A stretch of 6,834 nucleotides of DNA from Candidatus Woesearchaeota archaeon (GTDB lineage Archaea > Nanobdellota > Nanobdellia > Woesearchaeales > ARS49). A program made the position numbers and the translations under genes. Positions 1 through 6,382 of the stretch are shown here, piece by piece (the first letter of the stretch is position 1; every line of letters begins with the position of its first letter). The notes beneath the pieces were generated by a model. That model worked only from the letters and a program-made list of their open reading frames with translations. It had not been told where the DNA came from and made no database searches. The stretch spans positions 1 to 6,834 of the forward strand of contig JACQMU010000079.1 in NCBI GenBank assembly GCA_016203425.1, read 5' to 3'.

Positions 1-235
1 AAGCAAGTTCTTAGACCAAATAATATTCTTAAAAGACTCAGAACAAATACTGTTCAAAACATTTAAAGTAACAGTTGATGAAAAACAAAAATCATTAACA
101 GCAGAATGCAAAGGAGACAAAATAAATAGAGAAAAACAAAAACTCGGCACAGATGTCAAAGCAGTAACTTACCATAATTTTGTTGTTGAAAAAATCAAAC
201 AGGGATGGAGAGCACGCGTTGTCGTGGACATATAA
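1..235 (+). CDS. Archease, C-terminal part (gene cut by window start)
   Basis: Archease is a small metal-binding cofactor that promotes guanylylation and multiple turnover of the RNA ligase RtcB. Only the last 77 codons are visible; reading begins at base 2 and ends at TAA 233–235, so roughly half of the usual ~140-residue protein lies upstream of the window. The visible part carries the family's hallmarks: a stretch beginning KFLDQIIFL, then DVKAVTYHNFVVEK, and the terminal GWRARVVVDI. The Lys-Ala-Val-Thr-Tyr-His block and the acidic residue in the closing Asp-Ile are typical of archease; I recall the C-terminal Asp as part of the metal site. The stop is one base ahead of the rtcB start, so the partners are probably translated from one message. 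The family call rests on motifs plus the RtcB neighbour, and both agree. Confidence 0.9.
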   Translation, partial: SKFLDQIIFLKDSEQILFKTFKVTVDEKQKSLTAECKGDKINREKQKLGTDVKAVTYHNFVVEKIKQGWRARVVVDI

Positions 236-236
236 A

Positions 237-1703
237 ATGAGCATAAAAGAAATAATTCCAAACATCAAACAAATCAGCGAAGTAATTTGGGAAATCCCAC
301 AAACACACAAAGAAGGAATGCAAGTACCTGCCAGAATTTACGCAACAGAAAAATTACTCAACCAAATGGAAGACACAGTAATCAACCAACTGACAAATGT
401 TGCATGCCTGCCAGGCATTGTCAAACACGCACTATGCATGCCAGACGGACATTCAGGCTACGGATTTCCCATCGGAGGAGTAGCTGCATTTGACCCTGAC
501 AAAGGAGTAATAAGCCCAGGGGGCATAGGTTTTGATATCAACTGCGGCATGCGACTCATAAGAACAGACTTAACAACAAAAGAAGTACGGCCAAAACTCA
601 AAGAAATAGTAGATTTATTGTTCAAAACCGTCCCAGCAGGAGTAGGCGGCAAAGGATTTGTGCCACTAACAAAACAACAATTCGAAGAAATTATGACGGT
701 CGGCGTCAAATGGTGCGTTGAAAACAACTACGGATGGAAAGAAGACCTCAACAGAATAGAAGAAAACGGCTGCATCAAACAAGCAGACGCTTCAAAAGTC
801 AGCGACAGAGCAATACAACGCGGCATCAACCAACTCGGAACATTAGGCTCAGGCAACCATTACTTAGAAGTACAAATGATACGCGCAGGACAAATCTTTG
901 ACACAAAAATCGCAAAAAAACTCGGCATTTTCGGAGAAAATCAAATATTAATAATGGTACACTGCGGTTCAAGAGGGTTTGGACACCAAATAGGCAGCGA
1001 TTACTTACAAACATTCGAGCAAGCAATGAAAAAATACAACATAACAGTCAAAGACAGAGAACTCGCATGCGCGCCATTCAATTCAAAAGAAGGACAAGAC
1101 TACTACAAAGCAATGGCATGTGCAGCAAACATGGCATTCGCAAACCGACAAGTAATAATACACAGAGTACGCGAGGCATTTGCAAAAATATTTGAACAAG
1201 ATGCAAAAAAACTCGGCATGGACATAATTTACGACGTAGCACACAACATAGCAAAACTGGAAACATTCAAAGTCGACGGCAAGAAAAAAGAATTACTCGT
1301 GCACAGAAAAGGCTCAACACGAAGCTTTGGGCCATCAAGAAAAGAATTAATGCCAATCTTCAGAGAAACAGGACAGCCAGTCCTTGTCGGCGGCTCAATG
1401 GAACCAGGCTCATACCTTTGCGTCGGCACAGACAAAGCAGACGAAGAAACATTTGGCTCAACAATGCACGGCTCAGGAAGAACCATGTCAAGAACACAAG
1501 CAAAAAAACAATTCAGCGGAGAAAAACTCCAAAAAGACATGCAACAAAAAGGAATCTATATCCGCGCAGTCTCAATGTCAGGACTGGCAGAAGAAGCAGG
1601 CAATGCGTACAAAGACATAAACGAAGTCGTCGACACAATGGACATAGCAGGCGTTTCCAAAAAGATAGTTGCACTAAGCCCGATAGGGAATGTTAAAGGA
1701 TAG
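237..1703 (+). CDS. rtcB: RNA-splicing ligase RtcB (tRNA-splicing ligase)
   Basis: RtcB joins RNA ends with 2',3'-cyclic phosphate (or 3'-phosphate) to 5'-OH ends using GTP and Mn2+; in archaea it seals tRNA exons after intron removal. From ATG 237 the product has 488 residues, close to the ~481 of Pyrococcus RtcB. Metal and catalytic residues are all present: Asp100 and Cys103 in GFDINCGMRLIR, His208 in GSGNHYLEVQ, His242 in MVHCGSRG, His336 in YDVAHNIAK, and His411 in MHGSGR, the expected guanylylated histidine. The protein ends Lys-Gly, as in Pyrococcus. An in-frame ATG exists at 180, but it lies inside the archease gene and would add 19 unlike residues. The 237 start leaves one base after the archease stop and gives the family's usual N-terminus. 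No strong ribosome binding site is seen, so reinitiation after archease is likely. The DINC region, a common intein site in archaeal RtcB, is uninterrupted. Confidence 0.97.
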   Translation: MSIKEIIPNIKQISEVIWEIPQTHKEGMQVPARIYATEKLLNQMEDTVINQLTNVACLPGIVKHALCMPDGHSGYGFPIGGVAAFDPDKGVISPGGIGFDINCGMRLIRTDLTTKEVRPKLKEIVDLLFKTVPAGVGGKGFVPLTKQQFEEIMTVGVKWCVENNYGWKEDLNRIEENGCIKQADASKVSDRAIQRGINQLGTLGSGNHYLEVQMIRAGQIFDTKIAKKLGIFGENQILIMVHCGSRGFGHQIGSDYLQTFEQAMKKYNITVKDRELACAPFNSKEGQDYYKAMACAANMAFANRQVIIHRVREAFAKIFEQDAKKLGMDIIYDVAHNIAKLETFKVDGKKKELLVHRKGSTRSFGPSRKELMPIFRETGQPVLVGGSMEPGSYLCVGTDKADEETFGSTMHGSGRTMSRTQAKKQFSGEKLQKDMQQKGIYIRAVSMSGLAEEAGNAYKDINEVVDTMDIAGVSKKIVALSPIGNVKG

Positions 1704-1724
1704 TGAAGCACTCGGCACAAACAA

Positions 1725-3002
1725 ATGGACACTGCACCGCTCAGAAATAAAATCCAGTTATTCATCTGCACATTGATTCTTATGTTTATCTTCGGTGAGA
1801 TTGTTTTCAGGATTTATTATTCTTACACCGGCAGAATCCTTGCAACAAACGAAGATGAGTATTGCATGAAATTAAATTATGACAGGCTGCCAACAGACAA
1901 AAATGCAAAATTCTTCAGAGACTTTAAAAGATTAGGATGGCTAGACGACGACCCAATCATAGGAATCACCAACAAAAAAAGATACTATCTCGATGACTAC
2001 ACAAAAGAAATAAAACCATACGGAAGCAATACAACTGAACAACTTTATTATCCAAGCGCACGCACATTCAACAGCAAACGCATGAACAACAGAGAAGAAT
2101 TCACCATAGAAAAACCAAAAAATGCCAGCATCAGAATAGCACTCTTCGGCGACAGTTTCACGTGCGGTGAAGACGTACCTTTCTTTTTTGGCATGGGCAA
2201 CATGCTCAAAGAACTCATCCAAAACAGCGAAGTAATGAACTTCTGTGTTGGTGGCAGAGGCACAGACGTCATGTATGCACGCTACGCACTCGAAGCAAAA
2301 GAATACAAGCCAGACGCAGTCATTTTCAATGTTTTGGTCGACGACCTTCAACGACCATTCACGTGCGTTCTCAGAAACGCAAACCTTTTAATCGTTAATG
2401 AAAGATTGGTCATCGGACCACGCAAGTACCCAACAATAAAAGACTTCTACGAACAATACAAAAAACCAAAAATTGAAAGCTATCTATTAAAACACACAAT
2501 AGGCACGTACAATGCGCACACAAGATACGCAAAAGACATGCAACACGGACTCGAACTCTTTTCAGCAATGCTTGACGAAATGAAACTGCAAACAAAACAA
2601 CAAGGAACACAATTCTTTGCAACATTCATACAAGAAAACGACCCAAGAGAAATAAGCAACGAGTATTATGACAAACTAAAAAAACTGCTGAAACAAAAAA
2701 ACGTGACATTCTTTGATTCAGTGGAGTATTTCCAACAACACGAACAGGAATACAAAGAAATTAGTTGGTATGCATCAAACAAAGAATATCCAAGAGGAGC
2801 ACACTTTAACCCAACAGGGTATGCGCTCTTTGCACAAGGAATCAAACAAATGCTTGAGAACAACAATCTGATTCAAAAAAACACAAATTATCATTTTGCA
2901 AATTACGACAACGACGAAATAATGGTGATGATTCCTGAAGATTACACTCTCGGCAACACAAACGTTCGCATCATAAAACCATACATTGAGCCACTAAACT
3001 AA
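1725..3002 (+). CDS. Membrane-anchored SGNH/GDSL-type hydrolase-like protein
   Basis: The 425-residue product has one N-terminal membrane segment (about residues 10–30) followed by Arg and two Tyr, an arrangement common in bacterial and archaeal SGNH hydrolases tethered to the membrane. Most of the protein is probably outside the cytoplasm. The SGNH domain spans about residues 135–375: block I IALFGDSFTCGED with the candidate nucleophile Ser144; a block II-like glycine stretch NFCVGGRGTD (176–179); a block III-like VDDL (205–208); and a block V-like GAHFNPTGY with His360. Two positions are unusual: the oxyanion-hole Asn of block III appears to be Asp206, and no Asp lies two or three residues before His360 (Gly358, Arg357). 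Substrate is unknown; relatives act on esters, lipids or acetylated glycans. It lies 21 bases after rtcB in the same frame, behind tandem stops TAG TGA. A start at Met20 (1782) would break the membrane segment, so 1725 is preferred, though no clear ribosome binding site precedes it. Confidence 0.75.
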   Translation: MDTAPLRNKIQLFICTLILMFIFGEIVFRIYYSYTGRILATNEDEYCMKLNYDRLPTDKNAKFFRDFKRLGWLDDDPIIGITNKKRYYLDDYTKEIKPYGSNTTEQLYYPSARTFNSKRMNNREEFTIEKPKNASIRIALFGDSFTCGEDVPFFFGMGNMLKELIQNSEVMNFCVGGRGTDVMYARYALEAKEYKPDAVIFNVLVDDLQRPFTCVLRNANLLIVNERLVIGPRKYPTIKDFYEQYKKPKIESYLLKHTIGTYNAHTRYAKDMQHGLELFSAMLDEMKLQTKQQGTQFFATFIQENDPREISNEYYDKLKKLLKQKNVTFFDSVEYFQQHEQEYKEISWYASNKEYPRGAHFNPTGYALFAQGIKQMLENNNLIQKNTNYHFANYDNDEIMVMIPEDYTLGNTNVRIIKPYIEPLN

Positions 3003-3038
3003 AGCATACGTAAAAGGAGAAACAGCAGAAGAACGGCC

Positions 3039-3044
3039 AAAAAA
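3039..3044 (-). terminator. Possible U-tract terminator of the minus-strand pair
   Basis: Read on the minus strand this is a run of six T, preceded by TGTTG, about 90 bases past the stop at 3135. Archaeal terminators are often simple U-tracts. On the plus strand the only counterpart for the SGNH gene is TTTT at 3108–3111, adjoining AAAAA at 3112–3116. No good hairpin was seen. The rest of the 3003–3134 convergent gap holds no gene that I can support. Confidence 0.25.
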
Positions 3045-3134
3045 CAACAGCAATACAATCAGAATAAGCATGCATATCAAAGGCAACAACCACCACCATT
3101 TATGCTCTTTTAAAAATGTGATAACGCTGTTCAT

Positions 3135-3533
3135 TCACAACCACTTTCCAGAAGCAATGCGCGCATCAAGCACACTTTTAATTACACGCGCACAAAGCAT
3201 CATTTCTTCCAACACAGCAACATCGACGGCACTATCAGTTTTGATATTTGCCCACACATCATTAAGTTTCACAGTTGCCTCAAGAGCACTGCCCCAAGAA
3301 CCAGAACGTTCTTTTGAAGAAATAAAAACACCAAAACGCATCAATTGGCGCAACAAACCCTCAACAGCAGACTTCACTTCTTCAACCAATATAATATCAT
3401 CATGACTCAAAAAATCGCTTTTTCTGCGAGAATACCTTGCTGCAAGACGCGGAACAACAGCAGTAATTGTTGCAACAACACTATTAAGATATACTCGATC
3501 AGAATCGGAAATATTCACCACAAACATCGGCAT
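3135..3533 (-). CDS. Hypothetical protein, 132 aa, paralogue A of a tandem pair
   Basis: Not recognised. The 132-residue product aligns end to end, without a gap, with the 132-residue product of the gene at 3581–3979, with about 33 identical positions (~25%). This shows the frame is real and the two are old paralogues. Shared features are ITA (23–25), RYxxRKSxxL with Asp45 (33–45), VK (53–54), Gly68 and Ile71, AL (83–84), NxVWxxIK (91–98), D104 with LE (108–109), and a closing GxW (129–131). The pattern of hydrophobic and charged residues suggests a mainly helical soluble protein; no signal peptide, membrane segment or cysteine metal site is seen. The basic RYSRRKS patch could bind an anion or nucleic acid, but that is a guess. 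Start ATG 3533 has no ribosome binding site, yet a TATA-like box lies about 25 bases upstream, implying a leaderless message; Met3 (3527) is an alternative. Codons are T/G-rich, with CGN arginines common, unlike the A-ending codons of the plus-strand genes. Confidence 0.8.
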   Translation of the reverse strand: MPMFVVNISDSDRVYLNSVVATITAVVPRLAARYSRRKSDFLSHDDIILVEEVKSAVEGLLRQLMRFGVFISSKERSGSWGSALEATVKLNDVWANIKTDSAVDVAVLEEMMLCARVIKSVLDARIASGKWL

Positions 3534-3554
3534 ACACTATTCATTATTTTTTTG

Positions 3555-3570
3555 CTATTTAATGTTTTCC
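3555..3570 (-). promoter_or_regulatory. Archaeal promoter (BRE + TATA box) of paralogue A, leaderless
   Basis: On the minus strand this reads GGAAAACA followed by TTAAATAG. The first part resembles a purine-rich BRE and the second (3555–3562) a box A/TATA element. The centre of the box is about 25 bases ahead of ATG 3533, the normal distance from TATA box to transcription start in archaea, so transcription would begin at or next to the start codon. That agrees with the lack of a Shine–Dalgarno site. It lies in the 47-base gap after the stop of the upstream paralogue. Confidence 0.55.
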
Positions 3571-3580
3571 ACTTAGAAAT

Positions 3581-3979
3581 TTACTGCCACATTCCCCCAC
3601 TAACAGAAAAGTTGATTGTGGTTTTTGTTGTTTGCAACAATTTTACAATAATTTCAAGAGGTTCGGCATCAATTTCTCCGGCGTTTTTAATTTCATTCCA
3701 GACATTATTTGCTTCTACGGCTGAACTCAGTGCATAAGCTATACTCGGTGTTCCTCGTTCTGCTTTTATACGAATGCCCAAACTTGTTAATGCAGTTAAT
3801 ATAACATTAATTTCTTCTTTGACTATTAATAATAATTTTTTTTCGTCACCAGTAAGCATCTTACTTTTGCGGCTCTTGTAGCGATCAACCAATTGCGCGA
3901 GTCCCGCAGTAATTGCAGGGAATGCATTATCAATATCTCTTCTAATGTTCTTGCCCACAGGAATAATAGTTGTAGTCAT
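3581..3979 (-). CDS. Hypothetical protein, 132 aa, paralogue B of a tandem pair
   Basis: Not recognised; paralogue of the next gene on the minus strand, with identical length and gap-free alignment. The product begins MTTTIIPVGKNIRRDI and ends GGMWQ. It shows the shared core: ITAG (23–26), RYKSRKSKML with Asp45, VK (53–54), LGIRI (67–71), AL (83–84), NNVWNEIK (91–98), D104, PLE (107–109), and the terminal Gly-x-Trp. It appears helical, soluble and cytoplasmic, with no signal peptide or membrane segment. ATG 3979 is chosen because an AGGTGAT Shine–Dalgarno site lies five bases ahead of it. Unlike paralogue A, its coding strand is A-rich. It is the first gene of the minus-strand pair, facing the endonuclease IV-like gene across a roughly 100-base divergent promoter. 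The function is unknown; gene order does not point to a pathway. Confidence 0.85.
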   Translation of the reverse strand: MTTTIIPVGKNIRRDIDNAFPAITAGLAQLVDRYKSRKSKMLTGDEKKLLLIVKEEINVILTALTSLGIRIKAERGTPSIAYALSSAVEANNVWNEIKNAGEIDAEPLEIIVKLLQTTKTTINFSVSGGMWQ

Positions 3980-3984
3980 AACAT

Positions 3985-3991
3985 ATCACCT
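3985..3991 (-). promoter_or_regulatory. Shine–Dalgarno site of paralogue B
   Basis: The minus strand reads AGGTGAT, complementary to the ATCACCT near the 3' end of 16S rRNA, with five bases between it and ATG 3979. It is a strong archaeal-type site and fixes the start of paralogue B, in contrast with the leaderless-looking start of paralogue A. Confidence 0.8.
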
Positions 3992-4025
3992 TTATTGTTG
4001 GTGTTTTAAACTGAATTGCAGAGCA

Positions 4026-4045
4026 TTTATAATACTTTCTTCCGA
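4026..4045 (-). promoter_or_regulatory. Archaeal promoter of paralogue B (BRE + TATA box)
   Basis: The minus strand reads TCGGAAGAAAG then TATTATAAA (4026–4034). The purine-rich stretch fits a BRE and the AT stretch a TATA box. Transcription would start near 4005, giving a leader of about 25 bases that includes the AGGTGAT site. The core is nearly symmetric (TTTATAATA on the plus strand), so some use in the other direction cannot be excluded. Confidence 0.55.
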
Positions 4046-4057
4046 AACTAATAAATA
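4041..4057 (+). promoter_or_regulatory. Archaeal promoter of the 4081–6834 gene run
   Basis: The plus strand reads TCCGAAAC followed by TAATAAATA (4049–4057). CCGAAAC is BRE-like and the second part TATA-like. Its centre is about 28 bases ahead of ATG 4081, so transcription would start at or just before the start codon; no ribosome binding site precedes this ATG, which agrees with a leaderless message. The BRE overlaps the BRE of the opposite promoter at 4026–4045. Confidence 0.5.
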
Positions 4058-4080
4058 ACAATCATGAATAATTCTGCAAT

Positions 4081-4905
4081 ATGAAAGAACTATTATTCGG
4101 CACAGCAGGCATACCAACATCAACAAAAGACAGAAACACAACAAACGGTGTTGAACAAGTTAGAAAGTTGGGACTTGGGGCAATGGAATTAGAGTTTGTA
4201 CACTCAATAAACATAAGCAAAGACAAAGCACCAGAAATAGCAAAAATAGCAAAAGAACAGGATGTTGTTTTAACCTGTCATGCACCATATTATATTAATT
4301 TAAATGCTGAAGAAAAATCCAAAATTGCTGCAAGCATGAAACGCATTGCAGACTCTGCAAGAACATTATCATTGTGCGGCGGTTGGAGCGTATGCTTTCA
4401 TCCAGGATATTACATGAAAACAACAAAAGAAAAAGCATACGAAGTCGTCAAAAAACATTTGAAAGAAGTCATGACAACACTCAAAAAAGAAGGCATTGAG
4501 ATTTGGGTAAGGCCAGAAACAACAGGCAGGCCAACAGCATTTGGCGACGTATACGAACTCATCAAACTAAGCAGCGAGATAGAGCACGTCCTGCCGTGCA
4601 TAGATTTCTCACACTTACACGCGCGAAGCTGCGGAAAATTTAATACGACGGAAGAGTTCAATGCGGTCTTAATTGCAGTTGAAAAACAATTGGGCAAAGA
4701 AGCACTCAACAACATGCACATCCACCTCGCAGGCATAAATTACGGAGACAAAGGAGAACTCAACCACTTAAATTTAAAGCAATCAGACATGAACTACAAA
4801 GACTTGGTCAAAGCATGGAAAGATTTTAAAATAAAAGGCGTTGTCATCTCAGAAAGCCCAAACATTGAAAAAGACGCACAACTGCTTCAAGGAGAATTCA
4901 CATGA
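4081..4905 (+). CDS. Endonuclease IV-like (AP endonuclease family 2) TIM-barrel protein
   Basis: Endonuclease IV (Nfo) cuts DNA 5' of abasic sites with a trinuclear zinc centre. The 274-residue product is close to the ~285 of the E. coli enzyme and keeps most metal ligands in order: His67 (TCHAPYYINL), His107 (CFHPGYYM), Glu146 (IWVRPETTGR), Asp175 and His178 (CIDFSHLHAR), His215 (MHIHLAGINYG) and Glu258 (VISESPN). The Asp-x-His pair that completes the zinc site in E. coli is not matched exactly; the nearest residues are Glu226 and His229 in GELNHLNL. This resembles the divergent archaeal branch of the family, often annotated only as a TIM-barrel or sugar isomerase-like protein. AP endonuclease activity is therefore likely but not certain. 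ATG 4081 is the first full-length start; an upstream ATG at 4064 runs out after six codons. The stop overlaps the next start (ATGA), so the aminopeptidase is translationally coupled. Confidence 0.85.
   Translation: MKELLFGTAGIPTSTKDRNTTNGVEQVRKLGLGAMELEFVHSINISKDKAPEIAKIAKEQDVVLTCHAPYYINLNAEEKSKIAASMKRIADSARTLSLCGGWSVCFHPGYYMKTTKEKAYEVVKKHLKEVMTTLKKEGIEIWVRPETTGRPTAFGDVYELIKLSSEIEHVLPCIDFSHLHARSCGKFNTTEEFNAVLIAVEKQLGKEALNNMHIHLAGINYGDKGELNHLNLKQSDMNYKDLVKAWKDFKIKGVVISESPNIEKDAQLLQGEFT
4889..4894 (+). promoter_or_regulatory. Shine–Dalgarno site of the aminopeptidase gene
   Basis: AAGGAG lies inside the last codons of the preceding gene, seven bases before ATG 4902. It supports that start, which overlaps the previous stop as ATGA. 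Confidence 0.75.
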
Positions 4906-6374
4906 AAATAACTGTCCAACAAAAAAACACAGGAGAAGTGAAAACACAAGCAATAGTAATAGGCCACTGGCAAGATGTCAAGAATGAAGATGTAGAAAGA
5001 CTTGACAAACAATTAAACAACACAATCCAACAAGCAATAAAAAACAAAGAATTCACGGGCGAGGCATTTCAAACAAAAACAATCAGCACACTTGGAAGAT
5101 TCCCATTTGACAACTTAATCATTGTGGGGCTTGGAAAACAAAAAGAATTTGACACAGAAAAACTACGGCGCGCAACAGCAACAGCAATTCTAAGCGCAAA
5201 AAACATGCGATTCACAAACTGCGCAACAAACCTACACACAATAAATTATCACGCAACAACAGAAGAAAAAACAACAGCAGTAGTTGAAGCAAGCATACTC
5301 TCTGCGTATCACTTCAGCGAGTACAAAACAGTTGACAAAGAAAAAATAACAACAATTGAATCATTAACACTCGTTGAACAGAAAAACCCAACACTGGTTG
5401 AGAAAACAGCAATAACAGCAAAAATAATTACTGAAGCAACATGCCTTGTCAGAGACTTAGTCAACCAGCCAGCATCACACATAACCCCAACCACACTTGC
5501 GCAAGCTGCACAAAAGTTGCCAAAACCAATCAAAATCACAACATATGATAAAAAAGCACTTCAGAAAATTAACATGAACGCAATCCTCGCAGTCAACAAA
5601 GGAAGCTCACTCGAACCAAGACTAATTATTTTAGAATACAAAGGAAGCAATGACAAATCAATAGCACTTGTTGGAAAAGGGGTCACATTTGACAGCGGAG
5701 GACTCAACATAAAAACAGAAACAGGCATGGAAACAATGAAAATGGACATGGCAGGAGCAGCCGCAGTCATAGGAACATTCAAAGCAGCAGCAGAACTCAG
5801 ACTGCCAGTTAATTTAATCGGCGTATTACCCTGCACGGAAAATATGATAAACGGAGAAGCCTACAAACCAGGAGACATAATACACACTTACAGCGGAAAA
5901 ACCATAGAAGTAGCAAACACAGATGCAGAAGGCCGCGTCATCCTCGCAGACGCACTCGCATACGCCGAAGAATTCAAGCCAAAAGCAATAATTGATTTAG
6001 CAACACTCACAGGAGCATGCGTTGTTGCACTCGGCCCAACATACGCCGGCATCATGGGAACAGACGACAAACTCATCACTTCACTCATCACTGCAGGAAA
6101 ACAAACAGGAGAAAAAATATGGCAACTACCACTCACAGAAGAATTCAAAGAAGCAGTAAAAAGCGACATTGCAGACGTCAGAAACCTCAGCACATGGGGA
6201 CGCGATGCGGGAGCAATCACTGGAGCAGCATTCCTCAACAACTTTATAAAAAACACACCATGGGCACACATAGACATAGCAGGAACAGCATGGGCAAAAG
6301 AAGACCAACACTATCTCAAAAAAGGCGCAACAGGATACGGCGTAAGATTACTCATTCGATTCTTACAAGAATAA
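4902..6374 (+). CDS. pepA: Leucyl aminopeptidase (M17 family, PepA-like)
   Basis: M17 aminopeptidases are cytoplasmic, usually hexameric, two-metal enzymes that release N-terminal residues, with leucine favoured, during peptide turnover. The product has 490 residues, close to the ~500 of E. coli PepA. An N-terminal macro-like domain covers about residues 1–145 and the catalytic domain about 175–485. Every key residue sits at a constant offset of 11 from E. coli PepA: metal ligands Lys259, Asp264 (GKGVTFDSGGLNIK), Asp282 (MDMAGAAAV), Asp341 and Glu343 in the family signature NTDAEGR, and catalytic Lys271 and Arg345. It should therefore be active. The start ATG overlaps the previous stop and has AAGGAG seven bases upstream. 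The Rieske gene follows after 14 bases. Nothing suggests a secretion signal. Some PepA proteins also bind DNA in Xer recombination; nothing here points to that role. Confidence 0.96.
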   Translation: MKITVQQKNTGEVKTQAIVIGHWQDVKNEDVERLDKQLNNTIQQAIKNKEFTGEAFQTKTISTLGRFPFDNLIIVGLGKQKEFDTEKLRRATATAILSAKNMRFTNCATNLHTINYHATTEEKTTAVVEASILSAYHFSEYKTVDKEKITTIESLTLVEQKNPTLVEKTAITAKIITEATCLVRDLVNQPASHITPTTLAQAAQKLPKPIKITTYDKKALQKINMNAILAVNKGSSLEPRLIILEYKGSNDKSIALVGKGVTFDSGGLNIKTETGMETMKMDMAGAAAVIGTFKAAAELRLPVNLIGVLPCTENMINGEAYKPGDIIHTYSGKTIEVANTDAEGRVILADALAYAEEFKPKAIIDLATLTGACVVALGPTYAGIMGTDDKLITSLITAGKQTGEKIWQLPLTEEFKEAVKSDIADVRNLSTWGRDAGAITGAAFLNNFIKNTPWAHIDIAGTAWAKEDQHYLKKGATGYGVRLLIRFLQE

Positions 6375-6375
6375 C

Positions 6376-6382
6376 AGGAGGA
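6376..6382 (+). promoter_or_regulatory. Shine–Dalgarno site of the Rieske ferredoxin gene
   Basis: AGGAGGA lies six bases ahead of ATG 6389, directly after the aminopeptidase stop. It is the strongest such site on the plus strand of this window and decides the start; the open frame extends upstream to 6017, but that part only shadows the aminopeptidase gene. Confidence 0.85.

Noticed and set aside
180..236. Earlier ATG start for RtcB at 180
   Set aside because: It overlaps the well-supported archease C-terminus and adds 19 residues not found in the family.
143..1719. Repeated CTCGGCACA-like words near 142 and 1711, and similar words elsewhere
   Set aside because: Short matches expected from the strong A/C bias and repeated use of Leu-Gly-Thr codons; no spacing pattern, so not a repeat array.
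1941..2351. Minus-strand open frame of 136 codons
   Set aside because: It is antisense to the SGNH gene across its catalytic block I; the Cys/Val/Phe-rich product looks like a mirror of A-rich coding sequence.
3091..3117. Possible hairpin terminator with CTTTTAAAAATG in the convergent gap
   Set aside because: TTTT/AAAAA is only a short AT palindrome with no GC stem; too weak to call, so it is mentioned only with the U-tract entry.
3070..3405. Plus-strand open frame of 111 codons with a His-rich start
   Set aside because: It lies mostly antisense to paralogue A, whose frame is supported by gap-free alignment to its neighbour. No motif, ribosome binding site or homologue is apparent.
5888..6277. 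Minus-strand open frame of 129 codons
   Set aside because: It is antisense to the catalytic half of the aminopeptidase, with the Ser/Ala-rich composition expected of a shadow frame.
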